Assembly: GCA_035048495.1 (NCBI GenBank) | Contig: CM068547.1 | Location: forward strand, 7,963,700 to 8,027,699 | Source: Euptelea pleiosperma | Taxonomy: Eukaryota > Streptophyta > Magnoliopsida > Ranunculales > Eupteleaceae | Length of the DNA: 64,000 bases | Reading direction: 5' to 3' | Shown here: positions 33,058 through 44,439 of the stretch, one piece after another | Numbering within the stretch: position 1 is the first letter of the stretch | Layout of the letters: the number at the start of each line of letters is the position of its first letter | Notes under the pieces: model-generated | Seen by the model: the letters and a program-made list of their open reading frames with translations, nothing else | The model's database searches: none | What the model was told of the DNA's origin: nothing | Translations under genes and position numbers: made by a program

Positions 33058-33860
33058 CAAGGTTTAAAAGGGGCCGTTATAACGGTATATTAACGGACTG
33101 GGGATGTTACAGTTCTTCCGTTATAACGGATTGTAACGCTCAAGGGCAAAAATGGAAAATAACAAAAATAACAGCCCCAAAATTGAAATTTTGAATTTCA
33201 AATTTTAAATAAACTTTACGGAAAATTGCAGAAAAGAAAACAAACTTTAATCTATTTACAAAAAAGAATACAACTTTTCGCAAATCCCAAAAAACGTTTA
33301 TCCGTTACCCAACGGTCAATTTTGGAACGGATCCCAACGGCCGAACGCCCTTTAAAAGGGCGTTTGTCAGTGAAAAACGCCATTTAAAAGGGCGTTTTCT
33401 ACTGACACACGCCCTTTAAAATAACGTCTGTCAGTTGTCAGAGGTCTAACAGACGTTTTTTAAAAAGGCGTCTATTACTGAAAAACGCCCTTTAAAATGG
33501 CATTTGTCAGCAAAAAACGCCATTTTAAAGGACGTTTTTTTGATAAACACGTGCCACGTAATGAAACGTTTTGTTTTCTTTTTTGGGATTTGCGAAAAGT
33601 TGTATTCTTTTTTTGTAAATAGATTAAAGTTTGTTTTCTTTTTAGAAATTTTTCGTAAACTTTATAACAGAAAAATAATGGAAATAACTGACTTTTTTTA
33701 ACAAATATTTTTTAAAATAAAACGGTCTTTTTTTCATCATAAAGGAAAAGTAATGGCCGTTATTTTATGACTGTTAAAACACTACATAACGTAATGGGGA
33801 CGTCTGAATCCATTATAATGGTCGCTATTTTCGTTATAATGGTCGTTTTGTTAAACCGTG
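33058..33860 (+). mobile_element. CAAGGTTTAAA hAT-like MITE carrying a nested element
   Basis: It starts CAAGGTTTAAAAGGGGCCG and ends TTTTGTTAAACCGTG, with a perfect 8-bp duplication CCTAAAAT at 33050-33057 and 33861-33868. Removing the nested 437-bp element plus one copy of its duplication leaves about 357 bp, in line with other family members. Confidence 0.85.
33219..33655. mobile_element. MULE-type fold-back MITE with ACGCCCTTTAAAAGGGCGT boxes
   Basis: The ends CGGAAAATTGCAGAAAAGAA and, inverted, CGAAAAATTTCTAAAAAGAA are flanked by a perfect 9-bp duplication TAAACTTTA (33210-33218 and 33656-33664). The centre holds several palindromic boxes around CGCCCTTTAAAAGGGCG. It resembles the outer arms of the composites at 1690 and 34100, but without their internal fold-back insert. 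Confidence 0.85.
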
Positions 33861-34099
33861 CCTAAAATCATTCTCCTATCTGGCCCATGCCTACCCCAAT
33901 ATATGTAAAACGAAAACTTGGATTGCCAAAATTTTCAAAACAGCCCTTTGCACAATACTATCTAAGCTTTGAAAGGTATTTTAGTTTTTTAATAATTAAT
34001 TGACATATCAACTTTTTTTTGAAACACCCGTGCCCCGTGGGATTAGTCGGGTGCTCTAAGAGGCCTCGATACGCGCCGCTCTAAAGAAGAAAAAAAATT

Positions 34100-34714
34100 C
34101 GGAAAATTTCATAAAAGAAAATAAATTTAAATGTATTTGCAAAAACTAACAAAAATAATTTTATGAAATTCGCAAAAAAGTAACTAAACGCCGCTGAAAA
34201 AAAGCTGATAGACGCCCTTTAAAAGGGCATTTTTTCATAGAGCATAAAACTTTTGTCACAACACGAGCCACATGTCACACTCTTAGTGGAAGCTGACCAT
34301 ATGGATGTTTGGCCAGTCCCTAGGTGGACCTGCAAACCGAAAATCAGCCTGATTAGTAATTTACAACCTTTGGATCTTTGCACTCAAATAATGCTCAAAT
34401 TCCTACGGTTAAAATCAACCCATGAAAATAACTTCAATCCAACACTTATAGATCACTGATATGTTTATTTTTGGTGTGTAGGTCCACGTAGTAAGTGGCC
34501 AAACATCCATACGGCCAGCACCCACTAACAGTGTGCCACGTGGGTCGTATTATGACAAAAGTTTTATGCCTCTATGGAAACGCCTTTTAAAAGGACATTA
34601 GTCAGCCTTTTTTTAAGACAGAAAAGGGCGCTTAGTTACATTTTTTTTTGCAAATATCAGAATTTTTTTTTTTGCAAACCCATTTAAATTTATTTTCTTT
34701 TATGAAATTTTCCG
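34100..34714. mobile_element. Composite MULE-type fold-back element
   Basis: The ends CGGAAAATTTCATAAAAGAA and the exact inverse are flanked by AAAAAAATT (34091-34099) and AAAAAAGTT (34715-34723), a 9-bp duplication with one mismatch. The inner part, about 34255-34560, is a fold-back family copy (CGAGCCACATGTCACACTC on the left, GTGTGCCACGTGGGTCG on the right). It has the same architecture as 1690-2420. Confidence 0.75.
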
Positions 34715-35193
34715 AAAAAAGTTCTAAACCATGGGAGATAGAGATCTCCAACTCATCAATCACCCCTATGTAGGACAATTATAACCCACAACTATTTGGC
34801 TCGGCTTGATTATAGAAAAAATAAAATAAATAAATAAATAAAATCTATTTGGCTTGGCTGATAACACGCGCATGAGTGGCCGCCTCAAGAACATGAACAC
34901 ACGTGCTACACGGGGAAGCGCAATTTTATGTTTGGAATGTCTTTCCACATATATGGTCTTTTTTTTTTAAATTTAAAAATATATTTAATATAATTATAAT
35001 TATTTGAATTTATTAACGTTTAGTGTCACATGAGATGCATATCCAGAGAGATAGGTAGACACGGAGGAAATATATAATTTCAAAAACTTGGGTTGCCAAA
35101 ATTCCAAAACAGCCTCGTAAAAGAATGTGAACTATATATTCTAATGCAGCACAATTGTATATTCCATTAGAAAATTTTGTGAATCATCTAAAA

Positions 35194-35543
35194 CAAGGTT
35201 TAAAAGGGGCCGTTATAACGGATTGGAAGCGTTACCGTTTTTTTCCGTTATAATGGATTGTAACGCACAGGGGCAAAAATGAAAATAAAAAAAAAAATGG
35301 AAAATGATGGAAAAAAAATGGCTCTAAAATTCAAAATCAAATTTTGAATTTCAATTTTTCAATAAAATTTATAGCGGAAAAAGTTAAAAAATTATGGAAA
35401 TAATGGGCTTTTTTAACAATATTTTTCACAAAAATAACGGTCATTATTTTCAAAAAATAACTGTTATTTTCTGGGTGTTAAAACGGTACATAACGTAACG
35501 GGTGGGGTCTAAATCCGTTATAATGGCTGTTTTTTAAACCATG
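35194..35543 (+). mobile_element. CAAGGTTTAAA hAT-like MITE
   Basis: It starts CAAGGTTTAAAAGGGGCCG and ends GGCTGTTTTTTAAACCATG. The flanks ATCTAAAA and ATCTGAAA (35186-35193, 35544-35551) are an 8-bp duplication with one mismatch. Its length is 350 bp and it is non-coding. Confidence 0.8.
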
Positions 35544-35914
35544 ATCTGAAACACTGATGTGCCGGTGCCACCTCCACATACTAAATATAGACTAACTTTA
35601 TAAATACATGTATGTGGGGCCCACATGGAGATAATTCAACTCATGCACTGATTTTCCAAGAGAATAATCTCTTCATCATGGAGATCACCCTCACCAATCC
35701 ATTTCTACATTTCTATTCATGTTAAAAACGTGGATTAAAAGTTAGAAATTTTATAATCGTCCGTTTCACTGTTAAATTTAAAGACACTCATGATCTCTAT
35801 GATGAGAAGATCATCCTCACAAAAAATCAGCCCTTAACGCGTCTCTATGTGGGCCATATGGAGGCCTGTCAAATGGTATTTCATTTTTTGTGTCAAAAAA
35901 CCTAACCATATATT

Positions 35915-36167
35915 AGAGTGGCTTCTATGGGTCAGGGCCGCACAGATTAAACAAAACGGCCTTGCGGAGCTCTCCCACGTCAGTAACAAAAGCAAAAGCT
36001 CTTGCAACTATTGACACAACTGCAACCCAAGTTAGCCGCCACAACCCAAGTTAGCCGGTTTTGATATTTTTTTTTTTTAACTTTTTGAAATTGAGGTGAT
36101 GTGGGGGAAAGCTCCTCAGGGCCGTTTTGTTTGGTCTATGCAGCCCTGACACATAGAAGCCACTCCC
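35915..36167. mobile_element. 253-bp MITE with long inverted ends
   Basis: The ends AGAGTGGCTTCTATG and, inverted, GGGAGTGGCTTCTATG extend through CAGGGC and AACAAAACGGCC for about 70 bases. The flanks ACCATATATT at 35905-35914 and 36168-36177 are identical (9 or 10 bp), pointing to a Mutator-type element. It sits inside an outer inverted repeat (about 35600-36460) whose arms share CTATGTGGGCC and the reverse complement of GTGAGGCCCACA. Confidence 0.75.
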
Positions 36168-36509
36168 ACCATATATTTAGGTTATTTTGACATGCCTTAT
36201 CTTGACAGGCCTATGTGAGGCCCACACAGAGATGATTTTTGTAAAAGTTTGAAGCCCTCCACATTTTTCCTCGTGTATTTGATGCTACACGTGATCCTAG
36301 GGGACCAATCGTAGGAAGGAATCTTTGACCTGTCACCAATAAGATGCATGTCGAGAGACAAAAAGAAAGATTTTGCCCTTACTAATCGAAATGCCCGAGT
36401 ATGAATGTTTACCAAATTATCCATGTCATGTAAATCGGTTCATTAAAATCATATAGATAAAATAATTATGTGCCGGGCTCCAGTTACCGCCCTAATTAAA
36501 ATGACATGC

Positions 36510-38455
36510 TCCCATTACATGACACAATATGAGCCACATGGCATAGTCTTAGAGGACTGACCTTATGGATGTTTGGCCAATTCTTAAGTAGTGGACCTAC
36601 AAACCAAAAAATCAGTCTTATTAGTGATTTATAGGTGAAATTTTCTTTTAATTATCAAGTTAAGTCCTAGAATGAGGTGGATAGGACAATTTTTAATTCC
36701 TCTGCGATTTCTTCATGGATTAAAAATTATTGATCACAAAAGGCAGAAAAAATCGAGCAATTAAAATATAAATCATCTACAAAGTATAGATATGAGAAAA
36801 AAATTGAGAAACAAATATACAAACATTCACAATCACATAAGACTCAGATTTATAGTGGTTCGATGATTCCGCACCTACGTCCACTGTCCAATACTCATTA
36901 CGAGTAGTATTATATTATTTCAATTATGCATTACAACATTTCCAATCGAAATAAATAATCAACCAACTAAAATTACACTTAGTCTTAATCTAAAGATAAT
37001 CGCTTCTCGCTCACCTAGAGAGTCAGCCTAGGCCAGTAGTCTATTTAGAAAAGCCATATTCTCATGGATCTACAATCCTCAACTCAATCTATACGAGAAT
37101 CACTTCTCGATTCACCTAGAGAGTCACACTAGGCCCGTAGTATTTTAGAGAAACGGATTTCTCAAGGATTCCACCTTCCTCAACTCAATTTGATGAGTAC
37201 CCATTTATCCACCAATCACAAACAATTCAGGTTTGATAATATTGAATTCACTCTAAAAGGTTTGTTATAGGAGATACTTACATTTTGATGAATTCGATAA
37301 AATGATAAATCCTCGTAGAAGAATTCGTCACAGAGACACTCTATCAATGATAATCCTCTTTACGGAAGAAGATGATTGTAGGAAACAATACCTTCGTAGT
37401 CTCTTCAAACAATTAGAGCAGCCTTCACAATAGATGAACCGAATTTGCTTATGTGAAGCTTTCTCAAACAATCTAGAGCATTCACAAAGGATGTACAGAT
37501 GTACACAGGTGAAGTTCTTTCAAATTCCAGATCTCTATACTCAAAAAATGATAATCAAAGAATGTAATATAGAGATCTCTTGATTTGGTTCATTCTAATA
37601 AAGGGAGAGGGCTCTTATTTATAAGCAGGCCTCACATTACTAAAATCGTACCGAATATAGCCGTTTTAATTGTCAAAATGAACTTATAATTGCATAAAAG
37701 ATTTTGTCAAACGAGATCCGAAACGGACAGGGTCAACCACACTATTGGCCGATCGCCCGGACCTCGGTCGACCGAGCCTTTAGTCGGTCGCCTGCTCAAG
37801 TATTCTTACAAAAATCATGAACCCGAGAGTTAGGGTCGACCGGACCTTCGGTCGCCCGCTCATAAAGGCTGGTCGATGAGACCATTTTGTCCATAACCGA
37901 ACACTACCAAAGTTTTTGGAATTTCTCTTCTTGTCTCACACACGATCCCTAACTAATACTGAACCATCTGTGGTAAATCAATATCCGCTGGTAACGCACG
38001 GTTTTACCATCAGATTTGTGTAAGTAACCGTAACACGAGTTTCTTCATAGTTGAACGTTCGTTGAGTGAGAACATACTTAAGCTTTTGACTTTGTCTTCA
38101 GTTGAGCTTGATCACTTGACTTTGTCTTCAGTTGAGCTTGATAATCTTGACTTTATCCTCAGTTGATCTTAAACACTTGAGTTGATTTTTCTTCAGTTTT
38201 AATCCTTCTTTGATTTGTTTTGTCGAAGTCCACTTGATCTTTGACACTTCAATCTTCAGGGGATTCGAGGCACAGCGATATATATATTATCGAAGAACTA
38301 AGTATTCTTGGAATTTGACAACCGAGACTTTTCAATAGGCGTTAGATCTTTATACCTCAAATACTGTTCAAATTCCCACAGTTGAGATCAACCCATGAAA
38401 ATAAGTCCAATCCAACGCCTAGAAATCACTAATCAGGCTGACCATTGCCTTCATC
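36510..38455. repeat. Fold-back family copy split by a solo LTR
   Basis: The left half (36510-36635) has ATGAGCCACATGGCATAGTC and TTATGGATGTTTGGCCAATT. The right half (38335-38455) continues with GCGTTAGATCTTTATACC and CCAACGCCTAGAAATCACTA. Joined, they reproduce the family order, so the LTR inserted into an existing copy. Confidence 0.7.
36636..38334. mobile_element. Solo LTR (about 1.7 kb)
   Basis: The segment starts TGAAATTTTC and ends GACTTTTCA, the TG...CA form of LTRs. It is flanked by a perfect 5-bp duplication ATAGG (36631-36635 and 38335-38339). It contains no gag or pol sequence, so recombination between two LTRs is the simplest origin. Inside are a direct repeat around CACCTAGAGAGTC (about 37010 and 37110) and tandem CTTGACTTTGTCTTCAGTTG units at 38090-38170. 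Strand and family are undetermined. Confidence 0.75.
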
Positions 38456-39029
38456 TTCTTAAAATGACCTTATTATATAAATATTTGCAAAAGAGTCCAC
38501 ATTAGGTCCACCAAGACAAGCCAATACAAGGTGACGAAAGTGGTGAGTAGGTGGGTGGGGCTAATGGGCTTTTTAGAAGTTCGTATGTAAGAAGCCCAAT
38601 AGACAAGGCTGGTCAAAATCGCAGTAGCTCTCATCAGTTTGGGAATATAGTCCGCCGAATTTTTCAATTGTTCAGTAACAAGGACTACAGCAATGTGACA
38701 TCAGCCGAATTATTCACAAATTCATCCAAAATATTCAGAAAATAAAATTTTTAAAGAGGAACCTTGTATCGATTTTTTTTTCTTAGTCAAAAGACTGACC
38801 AAATTTTTCCAGGACAAAATGAATAAGAACAAGAGCAACACTCGGTGATGTGACCCCATCATAACGGTACCGTAATGAGACTGTTATAATGGCCGGGTCA
38901 TATAAAATAACAGCAATTCATGATAAAATGAATAAGAGATTCCGCGTGAACTTAATGAAATATAAATCACCACTGAACATTCAAAATACTATTCCATCGT
39001 GTCAATCATTAAAATTTTGTACCACGGAC

Positions 39030-39428
39030 CAATGTTTAAAAGGAGCCGTTATAACGGTACAACATAGTGGGGGCATTACCGTTTTTTCCATTGTAACAAA
39101 TTGTAATGCAAATGGGCAAAAATCGAAAAAAAAAAAAAATGGAAAATAACAGAAAAATAAAACAGCACTAAAATTCAAATTTTCAATAAAATTTATAATG
39201 GAAAAATAACAGAAATAACGGTCCTTTTCACAGAATTTATCATACAATAATGGTCGTTATTTTCATTATAACAGCCATTTTTTTTTTTTCAAAAAAAAAA
39301 ACAGTTGTTATAATGAAACTAACGGCCGTTGTTTTCTGCGCATTGAAACGGTTCACAATGTAACGGGGAGGTCCGAATCCATTACTACGGCCGTTATTTG
39401 CGTTATAACGGCCGTTTTTTAAACCATG
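39030..39428 (+). mobile_element. CAAGGTTTAAA hAT-like MITE, diverged
   Basis: It starts CAATGTTTAAAAGGAGCCG and ends GGCCGTTTTTTAAACCATG. The flanks CCACGGAC and CCACTGAT match at 6 of 8 bases. It is 399 bp with the family's CGTTATAACGG interior. Confidence 0.7.
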
Positions 39429-40294
39429 CCACTGATGTTGACAGCCACCCACTCAGATGTGTTTCATGCTGGAAAAAATAAAAATAATAATAATCCGAAA
39501 GAAATCCCACACGAACCGCAACCAAAGAAAAGAAATTATGGTGGACATGGGTTCCACCATCCTAAATGAATCCAAATTACATGTGGGCCACTGAATCATT
39601 CATTTGGACCATGGTTTTTAAAACTGGACGATTTGACTCAAAACTCGGACAACTCGACTGGGCTTCCGACAGATCAGTGTACAGAATCTGGACTCATATT
39701 TCAAGTGGTGGGCCAAACATTCATGGATCAGTGGACCCCAAAAGTGTTCTACCAATAGGTATTTGGCGTGACCAACGTGCCCGGGACTTGGTATTAGTGA
39801 CCAAAACCTTAGATTTCCAAGTAAGTGAATGCCACGTCAGCACTATCAACCACCGTTGGATTCTCAAAACCCCACTCCCAGGAAGGAGTCAGAAAAGGGG
39901 GGCTCCTGAGCCCTTCCCTTTATAAATTGGGCCTCATTAATTTCTATCTCACATAGTAATTGTTAGGTTTAGGGTTTTCAGACTTGAGAGACGACAACAA
40001 TCCAAGGTCGACCCATTGTTAGGTTTGGAGTCTTTTAGACTTTAAAGCAACGGTGATCCAAAGGCGCATCCGAATTGTTAGGTTGGGAATAGTAATCCAA
40101 TGCCACGTACCCAGACGGAAACTAAGTTAACACGATCGATCGACGGTACTCAAAATTCAGCCTACATAAATCTCGAAGACCATCCAACGGTCTGGATTCA
40201 CGAGGGGAAGGCGTTTGTTCACTGTGCTGATTCCGTATAAGAACAACACAATTATTAGGCCTTTGTCTTTTCTTCCCTGATGAGTAGTTTCTTC

Positions 40295-40420
40295 CAAGGT
40301 TTAAAGGGGACCGTTATAACGGTATAACGGACAGGGGGCGTTACCAATTTCCGTTATAGCGGAAAAAACTGCTCAGGGGCAAAAATGAGAAAATAACGAA
40401 AATAACGGGGAACAACCTTG
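40295..40420 (+). mobile_element. Short CAAGGTTTAAA MITE with perfect duplication
   Basis: This 126-bp deletion derivative has ends CAAGGTTTAAAGGGG and AACAACCTTG. It is flanked by a perfect GTTTCTTC duplication (40287-40294 and 40421-40428). The central part and most of the right arm are missing, yet both termini are kept. Confidence 0.8.
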
Positions 40421-40428
40421 GTTTCTTC

Positions 40429-41030
40429 TACCTTGTCATCTACGTTCAAGAAGTGTTCCAATGGTTGAGAGAAAGGGCCCCACCTTGACTTCGTATGTGG
40501 AAACAGCAATGTCGTCACGCCAAGTGGGCCACTAGAATCCCATTTTATTAAAGACACGTTGTCTGGAAGGTGGAGGACCCCACTTGGACTTTTCCACGTA
40601 CCCAATGAATTCAGCGACGTGGTCCAATGTTGACTCTGGAATTATGGGTCATCCCTCTGAAAGAAGACCCATGTATACATAGTACCCTACCGGTCCATTC
40701 CATACAACTCATTGTTGTTACTTTACATTTTATTTTTCTCTGCAGTTGGTAGCTTAACCAAGGTTGAACCCAAGTTGTTCACTTTCGCGCAAACCGTTGT
40801 GTCGTAATCACCTTGGAACCACTTTCAAATTTGAACTACATTCTAGTCCTGAGAAATTGAGAATTTAGGTCATGGATGAGATTGGATTAGGTGTCCACTT
40901 TACTGACCCTACTTGAAAACAAATTGGTAGGTATCTATCATATTATATACTGTATATACAGTCATCATTATCATCATAAGCTTTTTCCCAACTGTGAAGG
41001 GTCGGCTAGACTGTGTATATAATACCTAAA
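40429..41030. other. Intergenic DNA, no gene recognised
   Basis: A short open minus-strand frame (40354-40605) overlaps the MITE and shows no family similarity, so I do not call it a gene. Nothing else stands out. Confidence 0.35.
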
Positions 41031-41059
41031 CAATTACACGTGCCGTACACTGACAGTGG

Positions 41060-42185
41060 GCCATAGACCTGTAATTTTGGCCAGGTTGACCCGATAGATC
41101 GGGCCTGGTTTACAGTGCCGGGCAGGGCTGGGCCAGGCCAAATCCTAGGGCTTATAGGCTCGGTCGATGGCCAATAGATTGTTGGGCCTTGGGCCTTGGG
41201 CCTTGGGCCTCAACCCGGGTTGAGCCCAATCAATTTTAAAAAATAAAAGAAAATGGAAAAACAATCTATATAACAAAACAGGGAAGTTGTCTCCCCCTCT
41301 TATACCCCCTCTTATCTATTTAGACAAAGAAGGGCTGAGATCTTATCCCCCAAATAGATGGTGGATCTCAGCCATTCACACCCAATTTTGATAAATGCTT
41401 TGTTGGAGAGTGCCGTGGGCACTGGCCACCCACTATCTATATAACAAGTGACAGTGGTTGTCTTATACCCCTCTTATCTTATATAGCTTCAATAATGAGT
41501 GGCTGAGATCCACTATGCTTCATATCGATGGCTGAGATTAACTCCCACCCAATTTTGACAAACACTTTGTCAGAAAGTGCCACGGGCACGGGCCACCCAC
41601 GCATATATATAGACAACTCAGTTGTATTCTCTTATCTTATCCATCCATCTAATGTGGACGGTTAGATAAAGAGTGGTTGAGATGAAGTCCATCGATCTAA
41701 TGTGGACGGTTAGATTTCAGCCACTCAATCCCCTCAATTGACCTCAATTTATTCAAAATTTAAATTTCAACACCGTTATTTTTTGTTATTTATATTATTT
41801 TTCCATTTCTCCCTCTGTACGTTACAATCTCTTATAACAGCCGTTATAATGGAAAAAACAGTAACGCCCCAGTCCATTATACCGTTTGAGTGCCGAAGGC
41901 ACCCAATTTTTGCAAACGCTTTTGTTGGAGAGTGCCATGGGCATGGGCTATTTACAATTCCATATAACAAAACACATTGGTTGTCTCCCTACTTATATCT
42001 CCTCTTATAAGCATCAACAAAGAAGGCCCGAGATCTAATCCTCCCCCAAATGGACGGTAGATCTCCGCCAATCAACTGATTTTGACAAATTCTTTGTCGA
42101 GGAGTGCCGATGGCACGGGGCACCCACTAGTGTAAAAAAATGAGGCTGGTTGGGCCTGGCGAGGGGCCAAATTTACACACCTGGG
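41060..42185. mobile_element. GGCC-rich MITE split by the Helitron-like element
   Basis: The left part ends in AGACCTGTAATTTTGGCCAG, GGGCCTGG and repeated GGGCCTT units. The right part holds GGTTGGGCCTGGC and GGGGCCAAATTTACACACCT, an inverted match to the left end. The Helitron-like element at 41265-42130 lies between them, between A and T. Confidence 0.5.
41265..42130 (+). mobile_element. Compact four-module Helitron-like element
   Basis: It starts TCTATATAACAAAACAGGG and ends in a GTGCCGATGGCAC hairpin followed by CACCCACTAG. It is flanked by A (41264) and T (42131) with no duplication. Four modules are visible, with junctions near 41435, 41605 and 41965. Each ends in the short GTGCC-GGCAC palindrome. 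The third module holds a fragment of the CAAGGTTTAAA MITE (CGTTATAATGG to CGGTAACGCC-like DNA near 41840-41885). Order and content match the larger array at 26088-28837 read on the other strand. No protein is encoded. Confidence 0.7.
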
Positions 42186-42424
42186 ACATGATATTCAAAA
42201 GAGATTTTTTATTTACCTCCCTCGTTAATGTAGAAAATTAGACTTGCGTCCCTCCACTCAAAAAATTTAGACTTGCCTCCCTTGGTTATTGACTTTGACT
42301 TCGTGTAACCGAAACTACCATTTTTTTTTGAACCCGCCTCATCTCTCTCTCACAGTTACAACAAAAAGTCATCTGTTGCGCTTTCCATCAGTACTTTCTA
42401 GAGTCCAGCAACAGCTCCGAAAAT

Positions 42425-42800
42425 GCCATGTGGCGCAATATTTCGGGTCATCTGGGCTAAACATCAAAATAATCAGCCTGATTGATGATTTCTAGCCATT
42501 GAGTTTGAGCATTTTTTTTCATGCGCTTCATGGGGGTAGGAACTCATTCATGAAAGCCCATGATGGAAAAACTCAAATCCAATAGCTAGAAAGCATCAAT
42601 CAGGATGATTGTTTGGTGTGTAGGTCCACCGTGGTATGGGCCAAATTACATGGGTCAATGGACCCGAAGGGATGTGCCACGTGGCATTTTGGCAATAGAT
42701 CCTATCGATCAGGATGATTGTTTGGCGTGCAGGTCCACCACATGATGGGCCAAACATTCATCGGTCAATGGGCCTGAAAGAGTGCCACGTGGCATTTTGG
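42425..42800. repeat. Fold-back family copy with duplicated right arm
   Basis: The left part has AAAATGCCATGTGGCGCAAT and AATCAGCCTGATTGATGATT. The right arm appears twice (about 42600-42690 and 42708-42800), each with CAGGATGATTGTTTGG, TAGGTCCACC or CAGGTCCACC, and GCCACGTGGCATTTTGG. Confidence 0.65.
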
Positions 42801-42865
42801 GATGGATTCTATCAAACTTTGTTTAGGACCCAGTGAAATTTAGACAAAACAAGCAATGCCCGAGG

Positions 42866-44008
42866 AAGTAGGGCTGCAACTTGGGCAGGCTCAACCCGAG
42901 CCCGACGGGTTGAACCCGACATTAGGGTTGGGTTGGGTTAACCCTTTTAGAACTTGGGTTGGGCTTGGGCCGGATTTTTGGTAACCCAATCAAATTGGGT
43001 TGGGTTAGGGTTGAGGCTTGGCCCAACCCGACCCAACCCGAGCCCGACTTATATATATATATATTGAAGTTTTGGGTCAGGATCGAGGGACAACATTTTT
43101 TACAACAATTTTGACGTACCCACATGGAAGATGAATCAATAGCTGATTTTTGGTGAGGATGATCTCCTCATCATATAGATCACCCCTACAAAAAATCAGC
43201 TTATTCTGAAATTTATAACCTCATCAAATGTGGTTTTCAAGTTAACGATAAAAATAAACGGTCCACAATTCTTCAACTTGTAAACCAGTCTACTAATATC
43301 AGATTGATTTGAATTTTTGTGAGGATGATCTCCTCACTATAGAGACCATCCTTGCCAAAAATCATCTCATTCCAATACTTATAATTTATAAATTGGCCGA
43401 CGCCAATTTTTGTTGTAAAAAATGTTGTATGAAATTGTTGTCCCCCGATCCTGACCCATTAGTTTTACCGACAAATATCCACACGATATTTTGGCAAATG
43501 CAACAACCTATGGATGTTTGTCCTTAGTAACTACAACCTTTGTGATATTACAAAATATCATTGAAACTATATTTTGGCATTTTATGTGATCGGTTGATAG
43601 TGAAAATATCGTGTTTTTCTCTAACAATTGTTTCTGGTTATTTCTTTAGTGACTTTTATCATGCATTTGAGTTAATGAACTTTTCTGTTATTATGAAAAT
43701 ATCATGTTTTCTTTAACGAGCTTTAGAAATGAAGTTACGCTATTATTTAATGGTTAGCACAACGGCTATTGTATTGACCGATAAATTATTTTAATATGAA
43801 AAAATTCAACAGTATTTTCAACCAATAAAAAAAATTAAGAAATTGACCAACCCGATCAACCCGACCCAACCTTATCGGGTTGGGTTAGGGTTGGAAAATC
43901 TAGGCCCGACCTTGGGTTGGGTTGGGTTAGGGTTGACAGCCTTTAAGGTTGGGTTGGGCTAGGGTTGACCTCCAACCTGACCCAACCCGCCCGAGTTGCA
44001 GCTGCAAT
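42866..44008. mobile_element. Large GGGTTGGGT-type hAT-like element with nested repeat
   Basis: The left end TAGGGCTGCAACTTGGGC and right end GCCCGAGTTGCAGC mirror those of the element at 12098. Sub-terminal GGGTTGGGTT and CCCAACCC units are present on both sides. I could not see a clean duplication. A different palindromic element occupies about 43060-43465. Confidence 0.6.
43060..43465. repeat. Palindromic element nested in the GGGTTGGGT element
   Basis: GGGTCAGGATCGAGGGACAA on the left is mirrored by TTGTCCCCCGATCCTGACCC on the right. The inner arms share CAACATTTTTTACAACA and the inverse. Relatives are at about 9872-10210 and 47795-48090. Confidence 0.75.
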
Positions 44009-44439
44009 CTCCATCTCCCCTGCAAACATAACCCACGTTTTGTACTGAAGCAGTTGGTGCAACAGGGCTGGCAAAATAAAACTAGTTAATTGGTGCAGAG
44101 TAATTGTTGCAACCAAACACCCTACGGGGCGCTCGGTGCACACGAATCAACCCTGGGCTTCCTTGCCGAAAGAGAAAGGACAAATTTAGATTAGGCAAAT
44201 CATGGGCTGTAACAATTTGGCCTTGTCTAGCCCAAATTAGAATGTGCCAATCGAAAACCTGCAAGCAAACACTTTAGGAGCTGCTGTGTGCACATGAACC
44301 AGTCCTGTTCTGGTCCGCGCCTAACATGATATGCTCACATCTAGATTAGGCCAATGTTGGGCCATAACAGTTGGGCTTTGCATGTTTAACCCAAATCTGA
44401 ATGTACAGGGGTTCCAAACCTGCAAGGAACCTGCCCTAA

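Noticed and set aside
37010..37200. Short direct repeats that could be taken for a CRISPR-like or satellite array
   Set aside because: Only two diverged copies are present, inside a solo LTR of a plant genome.
39566..39925. 119-codon open frame on the plus strand
   Set aside because: It overlaps repeat DNA of the GGCTCAGGGACCCC family and shows no protein similarity.
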